DNA from: an uncultured Bacteroidales bacterium
Lineage (GTDB): Bacteria > Bacteroidota > Bacteroidia > Bacteroidales > FEN-979
DNA: 64,000 nucleotides
NCBI GenBank assembly: GCA_903959905.1
Contig: CAJBYO010000047.1
Location: 1-64,000, forward strand
Direction: 5' to 3'
The stretch's first letter is position 1, and every line of letters begins with the position of its first letter. A program made the translations under genes and the position numbers. This document shows positions 43,153 to 52,306 of this stretch, piece by piece. The notes beneath the pieces were generated by a model, which saw only the letters and a list, made by a program, of their open reading frames with translations, ran no database searches and had not been told where the DNA came from.

Positions 43153-44394
43153 ATGGCAATTGAAATAAAAGTTCCGAGTCCGGGTGAATCCATCACACAG
43201 GTGCAGGTGGCAAAATGGCTTGTTGCCGACGGTGATGCTGTTGAAAAAGACCAGGAGGTTGTTGAGATTGACTCCGACAAAGCCTCCTTTCCTGTTACAA
43301 CCCCGCAGGATGGCGTGATAAAGATCATGGCCCAGGAAGGCGAGACGATTGCGGTTGGGGCGGTGCTCGCAACGGTTGATGAAACCGGGACAGGGAATGT
43401 AAAAAGTAAAGTGCAAAGTGCGGAGAGTAAAATGCAAAATGTAAAACAGGCTGAGCCTGTAACCAGTTCACCTGCTCACCCGCTCACCAGTTCACTAACA
43501 GAACTCCACGCCTCCCCCCTCGCCCGCCGTATCATCGAAGAAAAACATGTAAATCCCGGTGACATCAGCGCTGCTTTCCCCGGAAAAAAGATCACCCGCA
43601 AGGATATTGAAACGTTTATCAGCAGTAAAAAAGAGGCGGCAGGTTCCACGGTATCAAAGGGAACAAGGGATGAAGAACGGAAAAAAATGACAACCTTGCG
43701 ACTGAAACTGGCTGAGCGGCTGGTTTCGGTCAAGAATCAAACAGCCATGTTGACCACCTTCAACGAGATCAACATGCAGAATGCACTTAAAATCAAGGAG
43801 AAATACAACGATACTTTTAAGGAACGGCATGGAGTCGGTCTCGGGTTGATGTCGATTTTCACCAAAGCGGTGACGATTGCCCTGCGTGATTTTCCCCAGG
43901 TGAACTCTATGATCGACGGTGATGAACTGATCACGCCCCGATACGTTGATATTGGGATTGCAGTCAGTGCCCCCAAAGGCCTTGTGGTACCAGTGCTGCG
44001 CAATGCCGAAACAATGAGCATGGCTGAAATTGAGTTGAAAATCAAGGAACTGGCCGGGAAAGCACGTGACAATAAAATTTCAATTGACGACATGAAAGGG
44101 GGCACTTTTACCATCACCAACGGGGGTGTGTTCGGCTCTCTTATGTCGACACCCATTTTAAACCCGCCCCAAAGCGCCATTCTTGGCATGCATAAGATAC
44201 AGGAGCGGCCCATTGCCGTGAACGGACAGGTTGTGATTGCCCCGATGATGTATGTTGCGCTTTCATACGACCACCGGGTGATTGACGGACGCGAATCGGT
44301 GAGTTTCCTTGTAAAGGTTAAAGAGCTGGTTGAAGACCCGGCAAAAATGCTGACAGAAGGGCTTGACCCGGTTAAACTTCTGCTTGATTTGTAA
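43153..44394 (+). CDS. sucB: 2-oxo acid dehydrogenase E2, dihydrolipoyllysine succinyltransferase
   Basis: This 413-residue enzyme transfers succinyl from E1 to CoA. It has one lipoyl domain (1-76; lipoylated Lys in DSDKASF, about residue 43), an unusual linker (about 79-118), a peripheral-subunit-binding domain ([19 protein letters not shown], about 119-155), and the catalytic acetyltransferase fold ending in [16 protein letters not shown] (catalytic His/Asp). The linker DNA is made of dispersed repeat words also found in non-coding DNA of this window. Pairing with sucA argues for the succinyl-specific enzyme. nadB follows after 8 bases. Confidence 0.93.
   Translation: MAIEIKVPSPGESITQVQVAKWLVADGDAVEKDQEVVEIDSDKASFPVTTPQDGVIKIMAQEGETIAVGAVLATVDETGTGNVKSKVQSAESKMQNVKQAEPVTSSPAHPLTSSLTELHASPLARRIIEEKHVNPGDISAAFPGKKITRKDIETFISSKKEAAGSTVSKGTRDEERKKMTTLRLKLAERLVSVKNQTAMLTTFNEINMQNALKIKEKYNDTFKERHGVGLGLMSIFTKAVTIALRDFPQVNSMIDGDELITPRYVDIGIAVSAPKGLVVPVLRNAETMSMAEIELKIKELAGKARDNKISIDDMKGGTFTITNGGVFGSLMSTPILNPPQSAILGMHKIQERPIAVNGQVVIAPMMYVALSYDHRVIDGRESVSFLVKVKELVEDPAKMLTEGLDPVKLLLDL
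43396..43494. repeat. Dispersed repeat words inside the E2 linker
   Basis: Bases 43396-43446 are built from the AAAATGCAAAATGTAAAA-type word that also forms both arms around 50590-50725. Bases 43465-43494 contain GTTCACCTGCTCACC, the reverse complement of the GGTGAGCAGGTGAAC-type word at 53044-53065 in non-coding DNA. Both are read in frame as the flexible linker between the lipoyl and E3-binding domains. Confidence 0.7.
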
Positions 44395-44402
44395 GACTCA
44401 AA

Positions 44403-45974
44403 ATGAGAAAACTTGTTGATTTCCTTGTAATTGGTTCCGGCATTGCCGGGCTGACCTATGCCATTAAAGTGGCAAAGCACGGCAAGGTGTGCATCGTCAC
44501 CAAGTCGCACATGGGCGATACCGCCACCAGCTGGGCACAGGGAGGCATTGCTGCCGTGATGTACACACCCGACAGTTTTGAAAAACACATCCAGGACACC
44601 CTTATTGCTGGCGACGGTTTATGCGACGAAAACGTCGTACGGTTTACAATTGCTGAATCTACCGAGCGGATCAGAGAACTGGTTAAATGGGGAATAAAAT
44701 TTGATAAAACCGTTACCGGGCGTTACGATCTGGCCAAGGAGGGCGGACATTCCGAATACCGGGTGCTGCACCATAAAGACAGAACCGGCAGGGAGATTGA
44801 AAACAAGTTGCTTGAGCAGGTGAAGAATCACCCGAACATAGAAATTTTAGAGAACCACTTTACCATTGACATCATCACCCAGCATCACCTCGGACTGGAA
44901 GTAAACAGTCGAACGGAAGGGATTACCTGCTTCGGCGCCTTTGTGATGAACCCCCGTACACGTCTGATTGACACCATCCTGTCAAAAATAACCCTCATTG
45001 CCACCGGTGGTACGGGTAATGTGTACAATAACACCACCAACCCGCTGATTTCCACAGGCGACGGCATTGCGATGGTATACCGGGCTAAAGGCGCTGTGGA
45101 AAACATGGAATTTATCCAGTTTCATCCAACAGCATTGTATCATCCTGAAGAAAAGCCTGCTTTCCTGATCTCAGAAGCTGTGCGGGGATTTGGTGCAATC
45201 CTGAAAACCCGCGACGGAAAAGAGTTTATGCACAAGTATGATGCACGCCTTTCCCTCGCTCCCCGCGATATCGTTGCGAGGGCCATTGACAACGAATTAA
45301 AGCTGAGCGGTGAGGATTACCTTTACCTTGACTGCCGCCACCTCAATAAAAACGATCTGATCAACCACTTTCCAACGATCTATGCCAAATGCCTTTCCAT
45401 CGGCATTGACATCAGCAAAGACATGATCCCTGTTGTTCCGGCGGCCCATTACACCTGTGGCGGAATCAAGGTGGATGAATTCGGGCGCAGCTCTATCCTC
45501 AACCTCTTTGTCTCTGGCGAATGCTCTTCCACCGGGTTGCACGGAGCCAACCGCCTTGCCTCCAATTCATTGCTTGAGTCGCTGGTATTTTCTCACCGGG
45601 CAAGTGACCAATCCATCAGCCAGCTCAAGGGAATTCAGCACTGTCATGAAGTACCCGACTGGAATGCAGAGGGCATGGTGCTAAACGAGGAAATGGTACT
45701 TATCACACAATCACTGAAAGAACTCCAGGCCATCATGAGCAGTTACGTGGGCATCGTCAGATCAAACCTGCGCCTGCAGCGTGCTTTTGACAGGCTGGAA
45801 CTCTTGTACAGGGAGTCGGAAGACCTTTACAGCAAGTCAATTCTCACGCCGAAGCTATGCGAATTGCGCAACCTGATCAATATCGGTTACCTGATCATAA
45901 AAGCCGCCAGGCGCCGGTTGGAAAGCAGGGGATTGCATTACTCACTTGATTATCCGCGGGCCATTCCCAGGTAG
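44403..45974 (+). CDS. nadB: L-aspartate oxidase
   Basis: This 523-residue FAD enzyme oxidises L-aspartate to iminoaspartate, the first step of NAD synthesis. The N-terminal dinucleotide fold is VIGSGIAGLTYAIKVA (residues 9-24). The aspartate-oxidase signatures include SWAQGGIAAV near 44-53, GGHSEYRVLH near 117-126, FIQFHPTAL, AAHYTCGGIKVDEFGRS and SGECSSTGLHGANRLASNSLLE. Its C-terminal helical domain is present and the length is normal. NadA and NadC are not in the window. It starts 8 bases after sucB and is probably cotranscribed. Confidence 0.95.
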   Translation: MRKLVDFLVIGSGIAGLTYAIKVAKHGKVCIVTKSHMGDTATSWAQGGIAAVMYTPDSFEKHIQDTLIAGDGLCDENVVRFTIAESTERIRELVKWGIKFDKTVTGRYDLAKEGGHSEYRVLHHKDRTGREIENKLLEQVKNHPNIEILENHFTIDIITQHHLGLEVNSRTEGITCFGAFVMNPRTRLIDTILSKITLIATGGTGNVYNNTTNPLISTGDGIAMVYRAKGAVENMEFIQFHPTALYHPEEKPAFLISEAVRGFGAILKTRDGKEFMHKYDARLSLAPRDIVARAIDNELKLSGEDYLYLDCRHLNKNDLINHFPTIYAKCLSIGIDISKDMIPVVPAAHYTCGGIKVDEFGRSSILNLFVSGECSSTGLHGANRLASNSLLESLVFSHRASDQSISQLKGIQHCHEVPDWNAEGMVLNEEMVLITQSLKELQAIMSSYVGIVRSNLRLQRAFDRLELLYRESEDLYSKSILTPKLCELRNLINIGYLIIKAARRRLESRGLHYSLDYPRAIPR

Positions 45975-46011
45975 TCAGCACAGTCGGCTTCTTGAATCTA
46001 ATCCGGATATC

Positions 46012-46530
46012 ATGGCATTAATCAAATCAGTAAAAGGCGTTTTGCCAAAAGTTGGCAAGAACTGTTTCCTTGCCGACAATGCGACGCTTACAGGCGATAT
46101 CGTCATGGGTGACGACTGCAGTGTGTGGTTCAATGCGGTTATACGGGGTGATGTCCATTCGATCAGGATAGGGAACAATGTCAATATCCAGGACGGTGCG
46201 ATCGTTCACTGTACCTACCAGAAAGCACCGGTAACCATCGGAAACAACGTATCTATTGCACACAACGCGATCATCCACGGATGTACGATCCATGACAACG
46301 TGCTGATCGGCATGGGAGCCATCATCATGGATGGCGCGGTGATCCACAGCAATTCCATCGTGGGAGCCGGGGCGCTGATCACAGAAGGAACGGTTGTGGA
46401 GTCAGGGTCGGTTTGGGCCGGACTGCCTGCAAAGAAAGTGAAAGATATTGATCAGACGCTGCTGGAGGGACAGGTGAACAGGATTTCAAGGAATTACGGG
46501 ATGTATGCGGGGTGGTATGATGAGACGTGA
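46012..46530 (+). CDS. Gamma-class carbonic anhydrase-like hexapeptide-repeat protein
   Basis: The protein has 172 residues from the MALIKSV start; a longer frame from 45946 overlaps nadB and adds residues outside the family. It is a left-handed beta-helix with hexapeptide turns (LTGDIVMGDDCSVWFNAVIRGD, IRIGNNVNIQDGAIVH). The three zinc-ligand histidines of the gamma-CA/YrdA family are placed as expected in DGAIVHCT, SIAHNAIIHG. It is cytosolic; carbonic anhydrase activity is plausible but many homologues have not been shown to have it. The stop codon TGA is part of the first unit of a 7-bp tandem repeat, so the C-terminus (WYDET) abuts the array. Confidence 0.88.
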   Translation: MALIKSVKGVLPKVGKNCFLADNATLTGDIVMGDDCSVWFNAVIRGDVHSIRIGNNVNIQDGAIVHCTYQKAPVTIGNNVSIAHNAIIHGCTIHDNVLIGMGAIIMDGAVIHSNSIVGAGALITEGTVVESGSVWAGLPAKKVKDIDQTLLEGQVNRISRNYGMYAGWYDET

Positions 46531-46652
46531 CGGGTGACGGGTGACGCGTGACGGGTGACGCGTGACGGGTGACGCGTGACAGGTGACGGGTGACGCGTGA
46601 CAGGTGACGCGTGACAGGTGACGGGTGACGCGTGACAGGTGACAAGTGTCGG
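46527..46652. repeat. 7-bp minisatellite (GTGACGG/GTGACGC/GTGACAG), 18 units
   Basis: Seventeen GTGAC-type units plus one degenerate unit run head to tail. Variation is confined to the last two bases of each unit. The first unit supplies the stop codon of the preceding gene. The same 7-mer array in reverse orientation is at 52307-52460. Confidence 0.95.
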
Positions 46653-46701
46653 GTGGGTAATTGGAAAACAGAATATATAGGAAAATTAAACGAATATAGT
46701 G

Positions 46702-47490
46702 ATGCGTCCGGATATTACAGAAGGTAATGAATACATAACCCGGGAGGGCTTCCCTCACCTCCTGATTGACCGGTTAACTTTTAATTCGAGGTTTGTTTTC
46801 ACAGGCCTTTTCTTAAAATCTGTTTTTAACGCGCGCAGTGTGGCAAAAAAAGGGCTGTATAAAACAGCACAATGGGTTGATTCATCTCATGAGATATTCA
46901 CCAACGTGGAACGTTGCGGCGGCAGGATTCATATCACTGGCATGGATAACGTCAGGAATTGCGCCGGGCCGGTGCTGCTGCTCAGCAACCACATGAGCAC
47001 CCTTGAAACCATGATCTTCCCGGGGATTATACAACCTCTGATCAACGTGACATTTGTGGTTAAGGACGCACTGGTGAATCATTGGGCCTTCAAGGATGTG
47101 ATGTGTTCAAGAAATCCCATTGTACTGAGCCGTTCAAACCCGCGTGAAGATTTCCGGATCGTGATGGAAGAAGGACAGGACCGGCTTCAGAAAAAGATTT
47201 CCATCATCATATTTCCGCAAGGCACCAGGAAAAAGGAGTTCATCGCTTCCGAATTCAACTCACTGGGGACAAAACTTGCAGCCAAAACAGGCGTGCAGGT
47301 AATCCCGGTGGCCATTAAAACAGATTTTTGGGGGTTTGGCAAATTTTCAAGCTATCTTGGTCCGATTGACAGAAAAAAAACAGTTTACATTGCATTTGGT
47401 GAACCGATTACTGTGAACGGGTCGGGCAAAGATGAACATCTGCAAGTGATTGAGTTCATTGAGGGGCACCTTAATGGATGGAAACAATAA
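46702..47490 (+). CDS. 1-acyl-sn-glycerol-3-phosphate acyltransferase-like protein
   Basis: This 262-residue PlsC-family protein starts at the ATG at 46702; a GTG directly before it is an alternative. Motif I reads SNHMSTLET: the His is kept but the acidic partner four residues on is Glu, not the usual Asp (HX4E). Motif III is FPQGTRKKE, and NPIVLSR and IPVAIKTDFW fit motifs II and IV. It lacks an obvious transmembrane segment apart from a weak hydrophobic stretch near residues 28-40. It probably acylates a lysophospholipid or related acceptor at the membrane, but the motif I change makes activity and substrate uncertain. GH13 follows after 6 bases. Confidence 0.75.
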   Translation: MRPDITEGNEYITREGFPHLLIDRLTFNSRFVFTGLFLKSVFNARSVAKKGLYKTAQWVDSSHEIFTNVERCGGRIHITGMDNVRNCAGPVLLLSNHMSTLETMIFPGIIQPLINVTFVVKDALVNHWAFKDVMCSRNPIVLSRSNPREDFRIVMEEGQDRLQKKISIIIFPQGTRKKEFIASEFNSLGTKLAAKTGVQVIPVAIKTDFWGFGKFSSYLGPIDRKKTVYIAFGEPITVNGSGKDEHLQVIEFIEGHLNGWKQ

Positions 47491-47496
47491 AAAACT

Positions 47497-48975
47497 ATGC
47501 TCAACTGGATCAAAAACCCTGCTATATACGAGATAAACACCTGGGTGTGGCTCAATGAAATGAGCCGTCAGATGCAATTCCCCATTACGTTGGGGAATGT
47601 TCCGGCTGAGAAATGGGATGAACTGGCAGGCATGCATATAGACGCTGTGTGGCTGATGGGGGTGTGGGAAAGAAGTCCCCGCGGAATTGACATTTCAAAC
47701 CATCATGCCGGCAACCTCGCCGATTTCCGGCGCGCATTGCCCGACTTCGGGTTCTCCGACAACGTCGGCTCACCCTACTGCATCAAGCGTTACTCCGTGG
47801 ATGTGCATCTTGGCGGCAACGCAGGCCTGGCCATCGCAAGGGAACAACTTGCGAGGCGTGGCGTAAGGCTTATCCTGGATTTCGTTCCAAACCACCTGGC
47901 ACACGACCATCCGTGGGTAGAGGAAACCCCGGATTACTTTATTGCCGGCAACAGTGAGGATCTTCGCAACGACCCTGTCACATTTGTGCAAATCAGTGAA
48001 AATATTTTTGCCTGCGGGAAAGATCCCTATTACCCTGCATGGCAGGACGTGCTGCAGGTAAATGCCTTCCACCCCGGACTTCGGGAAGCAGCCATTGAAA
48101 CGATTACGGCGATTGCCGGTAAATGCGATGGCGTTCGGTGCGACATGGCCATGCTGGTGATGAACCAGGTATTTCGAGGTACATGGGGAAAACGGGCCGG
48201 GCCGGAACCGGAAATGGAATACTGGGAAGAGTTGATCCCCGCCACCCGGCGTACCAATGAGAATTTCATATTCATTGCCGAAGCCTACTGGGATCTTGAG
48301 TGGGAACTGCAACAGCAGGGATTTGACTATTGCTACGACAAACGACTGTATGACAGGCTGGAACATGATACGGCAAAAGAAATCAGACTGCATTTAACTG
48401 CCGATCTTCCCTACCAGTCAAAAATGATCCGGTTCATTGAAAACCATGATGAACCCCGCCATGTGGTCGCTTTTCAGCCCGGGAAAAACCTTGCTGCCAC
48501 CGTCATTTCATCCACCCTGCCAGGCGCAAAACTATACCATGAAGGCCAGTTTGACGGCCGTAAGATTAAATTGCCTGTTTTTTTAAGACGACGCCCCGAT
48601 GAGCCTGTTGATTTTGAATTACGCGCTTTCTGCCAGCGGCTGCTCCAGGCCATTGCCCATCCTGTGTTTCATCACGGCACATGGGAACTCTGCGAAAGCC
48701 AAGGCTGGCCGGGCAACGACAGTTCCGGCAACCTGCTTGCCTGGCGATGGTATGACGGCAATGACAGGTTCCTGATCGTTGTAAATTATTCCCCGGTAAA
48801 ATCCGAAGGCCTGGTCAAACTCCCGGGAAATAACCTCAGCGGAGAAAAATGGCAGCTTCATGACCCGCTGAGCGAACTTACCTTTGAAAGAAACGGGGAT
48901 GAGATGCACGATCCAGGGCTTTATGTGGCACTGGGGCCATGGGGTTACCACTTCCTGCGATTTTACCCGCGATAA
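47497..48975 (+). CDS. GH13 alpha-amylase-family glycoside hydrolase
   Basis: This 492-residue (beta/alpha)8 enzyme lacks a signal peptide, so it is probably cytosolic. The four GH13 regions are visible: DFVPNHLAHDHPW near residues 128-140, GVRCDMAML near 210-218 (nucleophile Asp), FIAEAYWDLEW near 257-267 (acid/base Glu) and FIENHDEPR near 311-319 (transition-state Asp). A C-terminal beta domain ends the chain. The N-terminus (IKNPAIYEINTWVWLNE) resembles members that act on short alpha-glucans. The exact specificity (amylase, glucanotransferase, sucrose- or maltose-linked) is not decided by sequence. Confidence 0.87.
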   Translation: MLNWIKNPAIYEINTWVWLNEMSRQMQFPITLGNVPAEKWDELAGMHIDAVWLMGVWERSPRGIDISNHHAGNLADFRRALPDFGFSDNVGSPYCIKRYSVDVHLGGNAGLAIAREQLARRGVRLILDFVPNHLAHDHPWVEETPDYFIAGNSEDLRNDPVTFVQISENIFACGKDPYYPAWQDVLQVNAFHPGLREAAIETITAIAGKCDGVRCDMAMLVMNQVFRGTWGKRAGPEPEMEYWEELIPATRRTNENFIFIAEAYWDLEWELQQQGFDYCYDKRLYDRLEHDTAKEIRLHLTADLPYQSKMIRFIENHDEPRHVVAFQPGKNLAATVISSTLPGAKLYHEGQFDGRKIKLPVFLRRRPDEPVDFELRAFCQRLLQAIAHPVFHHGTWELCESQGWPGNDSSGNLLAWRWYDGNDRFLIVVNYSPVKSEGLVKLPGNNLSGEKWQLHDPLSELTFERNGDEMHDPGLYVALGPWGYHFLRFYPR

Positions 48976-49047
48976 ACCCAACCCTCTGTTCATCGTTTCA
49001 ACCAATCGGGTAAGGTGACATTATGGCATCAGCGGCGAAACTGAAGG

Positions 49048-50718
49048 TTACTCGTCATTCATTTTCTGGTTGATAATCCTGTAGCGCCTGCTTTCATTGG
49101 CAATGGTCCAGGCAGTAAGATAGGCAAGCATGGAGATGCGGGCAACCTTAACCGTGTTGATTTTATCGGGATTATCTGACACTTTGTGATAATCTTCGTG
49201 AAAACCGGTAAAAAAGAAGATGGAGGGTATTCCCTTTTTGAAGAAACTTGCATGATCACTGCCGCCGTCCATCCTGATGCTGGTACTTTCAGCAAGCGTA
49301 AAACCCACATTTGCATTCTGTTTCCTCACAATCGCCATCAGGCCCGGATTCTGCCTTGCACCAATAATTTTCAACGAATCGGGATTATTGCGCCCGATCA
49401 TGTCGAGGTTGAGCATGGCCACTGTTTTGCTTATTGGCCAGAAAGGCTTGCGAACATAGGATTCACTTCCGAGAAGCCCTTCCTCTTCCCCGGCAAATGC
49501 AATAAAAATCACACTTCGGCGGGGAGTCTCCTTCATTGATGCAAACGCCTTTGCGATGGCCAGCACCCCGCTGGTACCTGATGCATTGTCGTCGGCACCG
49601 TTGTAGATGTAATCTGGTTCTCCAGACGGTTCTTTACTGAACCCGATGTGATCATAATGTCCGCCAACAATGACCGCCTCTTCTTTTAAAACAGGGTCAG
49701 ATCCTTCAAGCCAGGCGATTACGTTCCGCCCTCCTACCGGCCGGCTGACAATTGACATATTTACCGCCATGGTCTTACCTTTGATCGGGTATGACGCCGG
49801 CTTCATTTTTTTATCAATTCGCTGCTGAATGTGCTTCAAAGAATCAACACTGCCAAACAGCTCAATGATCAGCGACTCGCCGATTTCAGCCACAGGGATG
49901 AACTCCTCCGGCCTTCCGCAATAACCCTTGGGAAGGGCATCCTTTGGAAGGGATTTTGACAACGCCGGCCATGAAAACCCTTTCGGTTTCAGGGAGATAT
50001 AGTTAAGCGTGCCCGGCATTACAAGCAAACCGGCGGCACCGTGGGCCATTGCATTTTTCTGCTTCTCCTTCACCTCTGAGTAGGGTGACAATTCCGTGCC
50101 GCCAAATAAGACCTGTGATGAATCAGCCTGGCCGGGTTCCTGTTTCAAAACAACGACGATTTTTCCTTTAACATCAAGATCCTTATAATCATCATAGTTG
50201 TATTCCACTGCAGTTATCCCGTAACCGGCAAAAACAATATCACCTTCAGCCGGCCGGTTTCCGGAAATATCATAAGGTACAAAATCATCCTTCAATTTGA
50301 AATTTATCGTTTCCAATCCTTTAATCACGGAAATGAAATTGTCGGCACCAAGATCAAAATAACAGAAGTTAAGTTCCTGGAAATAACTGCCATGGAACGA
50401 TTGCAACCCGTACAATTTGAACTGGCCGGCAATATACTCGGCTGCTGTATTCAGTTCGGGACTGTTTGTTCCGCGCCCTTTCATCGAATCAGACGCCAGG
50501 TAACCAACAGTCTGCTTGATCAGTCGCGGTGAGATGACCGATTTTGCATGATCGGTCACATTGCGCTGGGCAAAACCAGGTAGGGAGAAGAAAATGCAAA
50601 ATGCAAAATACAAAATGCAGCGTGCAGCGCCTGGCCCGGAGGGTGTGGCAGGTAGTTTAGTTTTCGTACTTTGCATTTTGCATTTTACATTTCGCATTTT
50701 ACATTTCGCACTTCTCAT
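49048..50718 (-). CDS. Secreted M28 family aminopeptidase with PA domain
   Basis: The protein has 556 residues from the ATG at 50718, which overlaps the upstream oxidoreductase stop as ATGA; starts at 50697 and 50676 are alternatives. The first 33 residues and the hydrophobic core CILYFAFCIF (34-43) are encoded by ATGCAAAAT-type repeat DNA, with a likely cleavage after PGFA. A PA domain (AEGDIVFAGYGI, near 170) precedes the catalytic M28 domain: GGHYDHIGFS, NGADDNASGTSG, AFAGEEEGLLGS, NLDMIGR and SDHASFF supply the two-zinc site. It is expected in the periplasm or outside, releasing N-terminal amino acids. Confidence 0.88.
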   Translation of the reverse strand: MRSAKCKMRNVKCKMQSTKTKLPATPSGPGAARCILYFAFCIFFSLPGFAQRNVTDHAKSVISPRLIKQTVGYLASDSMKGRGTNSPELNTAAEYIAGQFKLYGLQSFHGSYFQELNFCYFDLGADNFISVIKGLETINFKLKDDFVPYDISGNRPAEGDIVFAGYGITAVEYNYDDYKDLDVKGKIVVVLKQEPGQADSSQVLFGGTELSPYSEVKEKQKNAMAHGAAGLLVMPGTLNYISLKPKGFSWPALSKSLPKDALPKGYCGRPEEFIPVAEIGESLIIELFGSVDSLKHIQQRIDKKMKPASYPIKGKTMAVNMSIVSRPVGGRNVIAWLEGSDPVLKEEAVIVGGHYDHIGFSKEPSGEPDYIYNGADDNASGTSGVLAIAKAFASMKETPRRSVIFIAFAGEEEGLLGSESYVRKPFWPISKTVAMLNLDMIGRNNPDSLKIIGARQNPGLMAIVRKQNANVGFTLAESTSIRMDGGSDHASFFKKGIPSIFFFTGFHEDYHKVSDNPDKINTVKVARISMLAYLTAWTIANESRRYRIINQKMNDE

Positions 50719-50725
50719 TTCGCAT
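50590..50725. repeat. Inverted ATGCAAAAT-type repeats spanning a signal-peptide region
   Basis: Bases 50590-50620 repeat AAAATGCAAAATGCAAAATAC-like words and bases 50671-50725 carry the complementary TTGCATTTTGCATTTTACATTT-like words, so the two blocks form a long imperfect hairpin with a roughly 50-base loop. Both blocks are coding: one gives the signal peptide core of the M28 peptidase and the other its first ~16 residues. Confidence 0.8.
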
Positions 50726-52079
50726 TGGTCATCACCATCAGTTCCCGCTTCGTCTTCCACATCCCACGGGTAAAGTCAGGAAATTTCAGCGTTTTGCACT
50801 CCTGCGCGATGGATTGTTCGCTAAGCACCCTTACAGCACTCATCAGAACACCGTCATACACATCCATATCAGGCTCAATGCCTTTGAGCAGGGCATTGAT
50901 CAGGCGATAGTCTTCGATATAGTCCATGCCGCCATGCCCTGCGCCTTTGCTGGCTGATTCTGACTCTTCCCAAACCGGGTGCTGGTATTTCTTCAGATAA
51001 CGGTTGATCGGCTCCCAGCGGTCATTTGTTTTACTGACACCTTCAATGTATATTTTCGGCTCCGGATATTTCCGCACGATTCCTTTTGTGCCCTGCACCA
51101 GGATATTCCTGCTGTAAGGCCTCGGGAGGCTTGTATCGTGGGTTACGACGATGGTCTCCCCGTTCATTGTTTTTATAACAGTTGTTACAACATCGCTCAG
51201 GGTGAATTTTTCGCGCGCCTGGGGGCTGTCAGCGCCGAATGTCGCAACGGCGTATTCATGGAGCCCGCGGGTTTTCGAGCCGAATGACACCATGTAATCA
51301 AAGTAGTTCCCCCTGTTTATATCCATGCACTGCATCACCGGGCCCAGTCCGTGTGTCGGATAGAGGTCGCCATTGTGGGTCATGGAAAAATCGCGACGCC
51401 ACACGCCTTCGCCCTCCATGTCGTGCTTGACACCCCGCAAATCATGAAGGTATCCGCATTCAGCGTGAACAAGTTCTCCGAAGATCCCCTTTTTAACCAT
51501 ATTAAGGATCATCATCTCCACCTTGTCGTAGTTGCAGTTTTCCATCATGATGCAGTACTTCCCTGTCTTTTCGGAAGTCTCAACAAGCTGCCAGCACTCG
51601 TCCATGGTAATGGCTGCAGGCACCTCGGTGGCTGCATGCTTGCCGCTGTTCATCGCAGCCAGGCAAACCGGAACGTGCCATTGCCACGGTGTCGCAGAAA
51701 AAACCAGGTCGATGTCGGTCCGTTCACACAGCCGTTGCCAGTCCATGTCGCCTTTTGAATAGCCGTCAGGCCTTTTGAACCCGGCCTTTTCCACCATATC
51801 CTGTGCCCGTTGAACTTTACTTTCTACGATATCACAAACAGCAACAATTTCAACGCCTTCAATTTTCAAAAGGTTTTCAACGTGGGAAGTCCCCTGAAGC
51901 CCAACGCCGACAAAGCCGATACGCACTTGCTGCATCGGACCGGCAACCGGGGCGGGTTTATACAACTGTTCGGGGTATGCCGGCTGAAAAGATGCCAGCA
52001 GGTCATTGCTCACCGCCAGACCAACACCTGTGGCTGCAACGGTTTTAATGAAGTCTCTGCGGTTAAAATGCTTCTTCAT
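50715..52079 (-). CDS. Tat-exported Gfo/Idh/MocA-fold protein, GH109-like
   Basis: The protein has 454 residues. The N-terminus has a twin-arginine signal (NRRDFIKTVAATGVGLAVS). The Rossmann domain starts RIGFVGVGLQGTSHV, followed by HAATEVPAAITMDECWQLVE and MMENCNYDKVEM. The central YPTHGLGPVMQCMDINRG pattern with HDLRG and WRRDFS resembles GH109 alpha-N-acetylgalactosaminidases, which use bound NAD+ for glycoside hydrolysis. A dehydrogenase on another sugar is the alternative. NAD+ bound before Tat export is consistent with folded export. The stop overlaps the M28 peptidase start by 4 bp. Confidence 0.8.
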   Translation of the reverse strand: MKKHFNRRDFIKTVAATGVGLAVSNDLLASFQPAYPEQLYKPAPVAGPMQQVRIGFVGVGLQGTSHVENLLKIEGVEIVAVCDIVESKVQRAQDMVEKAGFKRPDGYSKGDMDWQRLCERTDIDLVFSATPWQWHVPVCLAAMNSGKHAATEVPAAITMDECWQLVETSEKTGKYCIMMENCNYDKVEMMILNMVKKGIFGELVHAECGYLHDLRGVKHDMEGEGVWRRDFSMTHNGDLYPTHGLGPVMQCMDINRGNYFDYMVSFGSKTRGLHEYAVATFGADSPQAREKFTLSDVVTTVIKTMNGETIVVTHDTSLPRPYSRNILVQGTKGIVRKYPEPKIYIEGVSKTNDRWEPINRYLKKYQHPVWEESESASKGAGHGGMDYIEDYRLINALLKGIEPDMDVYDGVLMSAVRVLSEQSIAQECKTLKFPDFTRGMWKTKRELMVMTNAK

Positions 52080-52306
52080 AGGGATATTGTGATATTTTTG
52101 TCAAAATTAGTGAAAATCTCTGAGTTCATCCTGCAACCGATCCATGGGCTTCACCCATGGCTGGTAAATTACGCCCTTTCAGGGCTGTCGCGCTGCTACA
52201 GACTTCAATATTCAAAATTCGTTGATCAATATTCAATGTTCAGATAGCACAATGCCAAGTATCAAATGCCAAGTGTCAAATACCAAGTGCCTGGTGAACC
52301 TTTCGT
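52080..52306. repeat. REP-like palindromes and short tandem words
   Basis: No gene is seen. There are two hairpins, CCATGGG/CCCATGG (52142-52160, loop 5) and GCCCT/AGGGC (52173-52185, loop 3). A three-fold 14-base word (AATGCCAAGTRTCA-like, about 52253-52291) leads directly into the 7-bp array. Confidence 0.7.

Noticed and set aside
46527-46652. Possible CRISPR array
   Set aside because: Units are 7 bp, contiguous and without spacers; no cas genes are present in the window.
46379-46758. Minus-strand frames encoding repeated VTRHPSPVTRHLS-type protein
   Set aside because: They are translations of the 7-bp GTGAC array and its flank; a 7-bp unit stays open in several frames by composition alone and there is no start context or homology.
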